Assembly: GCF_033118175.1 (NCBI RefSeq)
Contig: NC_083701.1
Coordinates: 11,861,501-11,925,500 of the forward strand
Direction of reading: 5' to 3'
DNA: 64,000 nt
Source of the DNA: Dama dama
Taxonomy: Eukaryota > Chordata > Mammalia > Artiodactyla > Cervidae
In this document: positions 57,583 to 64,000 of the stretch, piece by piece
Numbering within the stretch: the first letter of the stretch is position 1
Layout of the letters: the number at the start of each line of letters is the position of its first letter
Program-made: the position numbers and the translations under genes
Notes under the pieces: generated by a model
What the model was told of the DNA's origin: nothing
Database searches by the model: none
The model's input: the letters and a program-made list of their open reading frames with translations, nothing else

Positions 57583-57948
57583 GTTCAGTCACTCAGTCGT
57601 GTCCGACTCTTTGTGACCCCATGGACTGCAGTGTGCCAGGCATCCCTGTCCATCACCAACTCCCAGAGCTTAGTCAAACTCATGTCCATCGCGTTGGTGA
57701 TGCCATCCAACCATCTCATCCTCTGTCGTCCCCTTCTCCTCCTGTCTTCAATCTTTCCCAGCCTCAGGGTCTTTTAAAATGAATCAGTTTTTTGCATCAG
57801 GTGGCCAAAGTATTGGAGTTTCAGCTTCAGCATCAGCCCTTCCGATGAATATTCGGAACTGATTTCCTTTAGGATGGACTGATTGGATCTCCTTGCAGTC
57901 CAAGGGACTCTCAAGAGTCTTCTCCAACACCACAGTTCAAAAGCATCA
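57583..57948 (-). mobile_element. BovB 3' end, antisense, with perfect TSD
   Basis: From gttcagtcactcagtcgtgt to cacagttcaaaagcatca. The perfect 11-bp TSD ataggttgtca is at 57572-57582 and 57949-57959. Confidence 0.96.
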
Positions 57949-57959
57949 ATAGGTTGTCA

Positions 57960-58511
57960 ACGGCAGGAATTAGAGGAAATTTCTTATTGACAAGTTATCT
58001 AATATTTTGCTGACTGATTCTTGGCTGTGTTATCTCAAATGATCTCAAGTGACATCAAATGGCTTAACCAATGAAACTTTTTTTTTTCTGATTTTTTTCC
58101 ACATGCTGTGAACTATTCATGAGCTGCAATATCCAAGTTCAGTTTTACATAAATGTTTTTTATGCACACATGTTTAATAGGTCATAATGACAACCTATGT
58201 CATGATGAGGGGTGGTCTCCTGGGCTGATGGTGGCTTGGCTTTTTTCCAGTTTTGACATATACTAACAGACACAAAGCAAGCTCATCTTCCTCCCCATGT
58301 CTCACTGTAGAGGAAAGTTATAGGAAATATACAGAGAAAAATCTTAAATGCTCTCCTCTGTTCTCCATAAAAATTGTAATTTTACCCATAATCTTGGACA
58401 TCTTTTTCTGTTTTGGTGGTAGGAAGTCATTAAGTTGAAGAGTTATTAAATCAGCTCTAGGCAGATGGAAAACTCCTCCTAGAAAACAATATGATTTAAA
58501 TAAGTAAATTT
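57960..58511. other. Unassigned sequence
   Basis: A T tract at about 58079-58088. No gene or confident repeat. Confidence 0.4.
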
Positions 58512-58529
58512 AATAACCACCTGTAAAGT

Positions 58530-58745
58530 GAAAAAGTGAAGGTATTAGTCTCTCAGTTGTGTCTGACTCTTTGTAACCCATGGACTGTAGCCTGCCAGGC
58601 TCCCAGTCCATCAGATTCTCCAGGCAAAAAATACTGGAGTGGGTGGCCATTCCTTTCTTCAGGAGATCTTCCTGACTCAAGGATTAAACCTGGGTCTCCT
58701 GCATTGCAAGCAGATTCTTTACCAGCTGAGCCACCAGGGAAGCCC
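58530..58745 (-). mobile_element. Bov-tA SINE, antisense
   Basis: BovA unit and inverted head (ggattaaacctgggtctcct; gctgagccaccagggaagcc). Near-matching flanks aataaccacctgtaa and aataactaccta-cctgtaa suggest a TSD. Confidence 0.93.
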
Positions 58746-58764
58746 AATAACTACCTACCTGTAA

Positions 58765-58955
58765 GGCTAGTGTAGTTACATCTATTTTGCAGGTGAGGAA
58801 ACAGAAGCCCAGACAGGTTAGTAGAAACAGTGTACCATAGCTCTGGGGCTTTGAAGTTCCATTATCTGATTAAACCTCAGCTCTGCCACTCAGCAACTGT
58901 ACCACCCTGGGAAGTTTACTCTTAGCTTTTGTTCCCTCATGTCCACAATCTTCCT
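58765..58955 (+). repeat. MIR fragments
   Basis: 58765-58825 (gcaggtgaggaaacagaagc) is antisense MIR-like. 58826-58955 (ctctggggctttgaagttcc; ctgccactcagcaactgtac) is plus MIR. Confidence 0.6.
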
Positions 58956-59079
58956 TCCTCCCTCCATAAACACTGGTTTCTCTAGTATATTATACTTTAA
59001 TATATGGAGCCAGCAGTCACCCGGTTGATCATGACTGATTCTTGGGAGTGATTTTTATCTCTTTTACATCGCTTCCTCA

Positions 59080-59785
59080 TCCCATCAGTCAAGTCCTGCT
59101 GCTTAAGACTGACCACTTTTCAAATCTGTCTGCTTCTCTCTGCCCCTACTACTTCAGTCCATGGTCTGTCTTTTCACTTCTAGCCTCCTACATCTTCCTG
59201 TGCCCACCCTGATTCCTGAACATTCTCTCCTTGCAGTCAGAGGGTACATTTAAAGCCCCAGGTCTAATTCTATAAAAACCCCTTTTACAGTCGTTTTATG
59301 GTTCTCTATGGCCCATAGCAATGCAGATAAAATCCAAAGTTCTTCAAATATTTCACAAAGCCTTGTATATATCTCTGTAGACCCATCTTCTGTCACATCG
59401 TCCGTTTTCCATGCTTTAGTCTTTCTGGACTTTTCTTCAGTACCTCAGATGGGTCACACACTCTTGGCTATTGCATAACCTTCACACTTTCTTTTTTTCT
59501 GCTTTTTCATGGAAAGCTCTGCTCCTCCCTCTTCCACTTTTCCTTTGCTTGGCTAGCTTCTGCTCACCCCTTAGGTTTTCCCTGACTGTCATTTGGCTCT
59601 AGGACCCACATTATATGATCCCACAGAACTCTGAACTTCTCCCTCCTGATGCTTATCACACTTGGAATTTTTTGTTTGGTGTGTGTCTTCCCAAGTGGAT
59701 TGTAGGTTCCAGGCTCAGTGCTGTGGTTTAGTGGTTAACACATTCTAATCGCTCAGTAAATATGAATTGAATGAATGTGCATTTA
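59080..59785 (+). mobile_element. L2 LINE 3' region
   Basis: About 700 bp with L2 landmarks: gcagataaaatccaaagttc, ttagtctttctggacttttc, cttcccaagtggattgtagg and an end in tgaattgaatgaatg, the L2 terminal repeat. No open frame. Bases 58956-59079 before it are unassigned. Confidence 0.78.
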
Positions 59786-60593
59786 AATGTGGACATTGCA
59801 AAATTAGATAGGTAAAAGAGTAATATAGATCCTAGAACATGTAAGCATTTCATCAAAAGTATTTCTCACACAGCATATTTTGAGCTCAAAGTTTATAATG
59901 CAGAAGAGAGAGTGACATCTTGGTCTCCCTGATTTAAAAAAGGGTCCTTTCCACCACATCACCTTATTTGCAGCTCTAACTTTAAGGTCAGTGCTTATTA
60001 TTTTCATTTTCCAAAGTGAGTAGAGTGTAATCCTCTTCTTGTTGAAGGCTTTCCATGAATTAGACTTGCTTATTGAGGGAAAGAAATGATCTACCTTTAA
60101 ATAAAATTCAATAAACTGCTTGGCTCAGGTCAAGTTGACCAGACTCCCTAGCAGGCACGAGCAATATTGGCCAAAATTGTGGAAGATACACAAGTGAGGA
60201 CTATTGGCCTAAGGAGGAGATGAGTCCATGGGGTTAGGGTCAAGTCAAACAGAAAAAGAAGGGGTGATACAATCTCTGAAGCAGACACGTGTATAATTTA
60301 CACATAGCTGGATGTGTCTGGCTCCCATCGCTTCTAGCAAAACATCTTCTCTGACCTGGCTTAGGTTTGCTTAATTGTCCCATGGAGTCTGGTTTCCCTC
60401 ACACTTGACAAATGTGAAATCTGCAGGCAAACAGTGGATCAGTTAACCCAAACTCTACCAGCACAGTAGAGACTTGTGATGTGTATTACAAATGTAAGAC
60501 ATCTGAAATAAGAACAATGGGATAATAATGTCTAACATTTATGTAGTACTTTATAAAGACCAATTAAACATAGTTAAGATTTATATAATTTTC
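59786..60593. other. Unassigned sequence
   Basis: No gene or confident repeat. A weak MIR-like patch lies at 60520-60593. Confidence 0.4.
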
Positions 60594-60603
60594 ACACAAC
60601 AGT

Positions 60604-60920
60604 GTGGGCTTCCCTGATAGCTCAGTTGGTAAAGAATCCGCCTGCAATGCAGGAGATCACAGTTGGATTCCTGGGTCAGGAAGGTCCACTGGAGAAGGAA
60701 CAGGATACCCACCCTAGTACTTCTGGGATTCCCTTGTGGCTCAGCTGGTAAAGAATCTGCCCACAGTGTGGGTGCCCTGGGTTCTATCCCAGATTGGGAA
60801 GATCCCCTGTAGAAGGGAAAGGCTACCCACTCCAGTATTCTGGCCTGGAGAATTTCATGAACTGTGTAGTCCTTGGGGTTGCAAAGAGTCAGACACAGCT
60901 GAGCAACTTGAAATTCACTT
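60604..60920 (+). mobile_element. Dimeric Bov-tA SINE with perfect TSD
   Basis: First head (gggcttccctgatagctcag) with about 40 nt of BovA, second head starting at about 60727 (ttcccttgtggctcagctgg), then a BovA unit. The 10-bp TSD acacaacagt is at 60594-60603 and 60921-60930. Confidence 0.95.
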
Positions 60921-60930
60921 ACACAACAGT

Positions 60931-61423
60931 AGGATACAAATTCTATTCAAGTTCTCATAGACTATAAACTAGATGTCACTGGAACATATCCAGAGACATA
61001 AAACAAGGTGCAAAAATTTCATGGTCTAAATATGCAGCACTTTTCAGTTGGTAAATATCCCACCTATTTACATATGTGTAAATGTCCTGTAATCCTTACA
61101 AAATCCCAATAAATTAGGACTGCATACTCTAAGAGTACTTAGTGACTCTTCCTGTACTCTGTACAGATGGGTTGGGTTTCTTCAGTCCAGGAGGAGATCT
61201 GGGAATGAATTTGTACTTGGAGAGGGAACGTTATAAAAGGAGTCTGAAGGTCTGGCTTCTAGGGCTGTTTTAAAGGTTTTTTCAGCTGGGCTCTTCTCAA
61301 AGTTCATTTCACTTTTCTCAATCTTGATTTCCTCATCTAAAGTGAGGCTTGTAATAAGTTCCCTGACTACCTAATAGTGATATTTTGAGTTAATAAATAG
61401 AAAACATTTTCTAGCTGTAATGT
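60931..61423. other. Unassigned sequence
   Basis: No gene or confident repeat. Confidence 0.4.
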
Positions 61424-61435
61424 AATACTCTAAAA

Positions 61436-61644
61436 TTGGGCTTCCTATGTGGCTCAGTGGCAAAGAATCCACCTGCCAAGCAGAAGATGCAGGTTTGATC
61501 CATGGGTCAGGAATATCCCCTGGAGAAGGAAATGGCAACCCACGCCAATATTCTTGCCTGGGAAATTCCATGGACAGATGAGACTGGAGGGCTACAGTCC
61601 ATGGGGTCACAAAAGAGTTGGACATGACTTAGCAACTAAACAGC
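61436..61644 (+). mobile_element. Bov-tA SINE with TSD
   Basis: tRNA head (gggcttcctatgtggctcag) and BovA unit ending gacttagcaactaaacagc. A 12-bp TSD with one mismatch, aatactctaaaa / aatattctaaaa, is at 61424-61435 and 61645-61656. Confidence 0.95.
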
Positions 61645-61656
61645 AATATTCTAAAA

Positions 61657-62229
61657 CCTTGTTTTGCTGTTATTAATATTATAGGGGATATATATTATAT
61701 ACAAGTTATTTAATATCAAAGTCAAGAAATGATGATAATATAATCATTGGTGTTGACTAATATTAATCATGAACTATTATATGGGAGAGAGAAAGAAAGC
61801 AGAGGTTAGGTTACTCTTCCTTTCCTCCTTTCCTCTGTCCCTCCATCCCTTCCTTCCTTCATATTCAAAGCACATTCATATTAATTTGATCCTGGTAATG
61901 GCCTCAGGAGGCAAAATAGTAGGTGCTCTTATCCTCATTTTTGTAGAAGAAAATGAGATACAGATTTGAGTGATTTGTCCCAGAAAGCGGCCATGGCTGA
62001 ATTGGAACAAGCATATAAATATCTGACTCCTGGTCCAGGGCCCTTCCCAGTAATCACACTACTTCTTAAAGTAATAGCTCACTGGCAGTAAGGTTCTAGA
62101 GGGAGCTTTCCCTTGGGAAAATCGAGGATAGTTAAAAAAAAAAAAAGACCTGGATCCCTGTGGAATTGCATTTAAGGGCTCCCTGGACCACAGGATCACC
62201 CTGAAGAGTTTGACATCCTCATACAATTG
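61657..62229. other. Antisense MIR at about 61865-62040; rest unassigned
   Basis: About 61865-62040 (tggtaatggcctcaggaggc; gtgctcttatcctcattttt; tatctgactcctggtccagg) is an antisense MIR. A CT-rich TTCC run lies at 61815-61862 and an A tract at 62131-62144. Confidence 0.5.
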
Positions 62230-62239
62230 GGGCTGAGAA

Positions 62240-62532
62240 GTCACTCATTTGTGTCTGACTCTTTGTGACCCCATGGACTATACAGTCCATAGAATTCTCC
62301 AGGCCAGAATACTGGAGTGGGTTGTCTTTCCCTTCTCCAGGGATCTCCCCAACCAAGGGATCAAACCCAGGTCTCCTGCATTGCAGGAAGATTCTTTACC
62401 AGCTGAGCCACAAGGGAAGCCCAAGAATACTGGAGTGGGTAGCCTATCCCTTCTCCAGCAGATCTGCCTGACCCAGGAATCAAACCGGGGTCTCCTGTGT
62501 TGCAGGCAGATTCTTTACCAACTGAGCTATTA
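62240..62532 (-). mobile_element. Dimeric Bov-tA SINE, antisense, with perfect TSD
   Basis: BovA unit, head, about 37 nt of BovA, head; internal junction at 62422/62423. The 10-bp TSD gggctgagaa is at 62230-62239 and 62533-62542. Confidence 0.96.
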
Positions 62533-62574
62533 GGGCTGAGAAAGGCTTAGGAAATTATAGATTCCCATAGGCCA

Positions 62575-64000
62575 CCTCTAGAAACCACTAGACCATTCAG
62601 GTATGATCTAAATCAAACCCCTTATGATTATACAGAGGAAGTGACAAATAGATTCAAGGCATTAGATCTGAAAGAGTGCCTAAAGAACTATGGACAGATG
62701 TTCGTGACATTGTACAAGAGGCAGCTATCAAGACCATCCCCAAGTAAAAGAAATGCAAAAAGGCAAAATGGTTGTCTGAGGAGGACTTACAAATAGTTCA
62801 GCAAATAAGAGAAGTGAACAGCAAAGGAGAAAAGGAAAGATATACTTATTTGAAGGCAGAGTTCCAAAGAATAGCAAGGAGAGATAAGAAAGCCTCCCTC
62901 AGTGATCAATGCAAAGAAATAGAGGAAAATAACAGAATGGGAAAGACTAGAGATCTCTTCAAGGAAATTAGAGATACCAAGAGAACATTTCATGCAAAGG
63001 TGGGCACAATAAAGGACAGAAATGGTATGGACCTAACAGAAGCAGAAGATATTAAGAAGAGGTGGTAAGAATACACAGAAGAACTATACAAAAAAGATCT
63101 TCATAACTCAGATAACCATGATGGTGTGATCATTAACCTAGAGCCAGACATCCTGGAATGCAAAGTCAAGTGGGCCTAAGGAAGCATCACTATGAACAAA
63201 GCTAGTGTAGGTGATGGAATTCCAGTTGAGCTATTTTAAATCCTAAAAGATGATGCTGTGAAAGTGCTGCACTCAATATGCCAGCAAATTTGGAAAACTC
63301 AGCAGTGGCCACAGGACTGGAAACCATCAGTTTTCATTCCATTCCCAAAGAAAGGCAATGCCAAAGAATGTTCAAACTGCTACACAATTGCACTCATCTC
63401 ACACGCTAGCAAAGTAATGCTCAAAATTCCCCAAGCCAGGCTTCAACAGTACGTGAATCGTGAATTTCCAGATGTCCAAGCTGGATTTAGAAAAGGCAGA
63501 GGAATCAGAGATCAAATTGCCAAAATCCACTGGATCATTGAAAAAGCAAGAGAGTTCCAGAAAAGCTGCTGCTACTGCTGCTGCTGCTGCGTCCCTTCAG
63601 TCGTGTCCGGCTCTGTGTGATACCATAGACGGCAGCCCACCAGGCTCCCCCCGTCTCTGGGATTCTCCAGGCAAGAGTATTGGAGTGCGGTGCCATTGCC
63701 TTCTCCAAGAAAAACATCTACTTCTGCTTTATTGACTACACCAAAGCTTTTGACTGTGTAGCTAACAACAAACTGTGGAAAATTCTTCAAGAGATGGGAA
63801 TACCAGACCACCTTACCTGACTCCTGAGAAATCTGTATGCAGGTCAAGAAGCAACAGTTAAAACTATACATGGAGATACAGACTGGTTCCAAATTGGGAA
63901 AGGAGTATGTCAAGGCTGTATATTGTCACCCTGCTTATTTAACTTATATGCAGAGTCCATCATGCAGAATGCTGGATTGGATGAAGCACAAGCTGGAATC
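62575..64000 (+). mobile_element. BovB LINE, mid region, runs off the window
   Basis: Starts near gaaaccactagaccattcag and extends through the endonuclease/RT linker into the RT palm, continuing past 64000. A BOV-A2 unit splits it at 63565-63706. This is the longest BovB stretch in the window. Confidence 0.95.
62575..64000 (+). pseudogene. BovB endonuclease-RT linker and RT N-terminal part, broken
   Basis: Readable pieces of the RTE-type polyprotein: 62772-63068 (EFQRIARRDKKASLSDQCKE; RKTRDLF-like; GTIKDRNGMDLTEAEDIKKR), then 63258-63560 (ICQQIWKTQQWPQDWKPSVF, PFPKKGNAKECSNCYTIALI, FPDVQAGFRKGRGIRDQIAK), then after the SINE the FIDYTKAFDCV palm motif (YTKAFD, 63730-63760) and GCILSPCLFNL (63917-63949). 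In-frame stops occur near 62746, 63066, 63178 and 63237. The catalytic YADD box lies beyond the window. It cannot be functional. Confidence 0.9.
63565..63706 (-). mobile_element. BOV-A2 single unit nested in BovB
   Basis: A (CTG)n start (gctgctgctactgctgctgc) and a single BovA unit ending gccattgccttctcc. The BovB sequence ttccagaaaa / agaaaaacatc is repeated at the two edges, so agaaaa is the visible TSD. Confidence 0.93.

Overview
This window looks like nuclear DNA of a bovid ruminant (cattle, sheep or goat type). The evidence is its repeat content. It holds BovB (RTE) LINEs, Bov-tA and BOV-A2 SINEs built on BovB tails, tRNA-Glu-type CHR SINEs, L1-BT 3' ends and a ruminant mariner MITE. Beneath these lies an older mammalian layer of MLT1/MST and MLT2 LTRs, an ERVL pol remnant, old L1, L2, MIR and hAT-like fragments. 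I cannot tell from the sequence alone which bovid it is.

I find no host protein-coding gene, exon, tRNA, rRNA or other RNA gene that I can defend. Every reading frame longer than about 60 codons falls in a retrotransposon remnant, a SINE or LTR, a tetranucleotide repeat, or sequence without protein-like features. The window is best read as intergenic DNA or part of a large intron. The only recognisable coding remnants are an L1 ORF2 piece (about 9667-10605, minus), two BovB reverse transcriptase pieces (about 35344-36170 and 62575-64000, plus) and a decayed ERVL pol piece (about 17650-18090, plus).

Layout. 1-9.4 kb: old L1 and MLT/MST LTRs carrying BovB and SINE insertions. 9.4-11.6 kb: an L1-BT copy with an inverted 5' part (twin priming), then BovB. 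11.6-16 kb: AT-rich low-repeat DNA, then an MLT1 split by a full-length CHR SINE. 16-22.8 kb: short BovB and L1-BT insertions with clear target-site duplications (TSDs), the ERVL remnant, old L1 ORF2, and two BovBs facing each other. 22.8-35 kb: mixed single-copy DNA, SINEs, and an old L1 holding a BovB that itself holds a BOV-A2. 35.2-38.3 kb: a nested stack in which an hAT-like element holds an L1, which holds a BovB and two Bov-tAs. 38-53 kb: sparse repeats with several stretches that look like candidate conserved noncoding DNA. 53-64 kb: an MLT2 LTR with an expanded ATCC array, L2/MIR, dimeric Bov-tA SINEs, and a BovB running off the window end.

I found no previously undescribed functional system. 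The most informative observations are the nested insertions whose order TSDs prove, the twin-primed L1, the inverted BovB pair, a recurrent dimeric Bov-tA junction, and a few repeat-poor blocks worth testing for conservation. Family names rest on recognition by eye and would need RepeatMasker to confirm.
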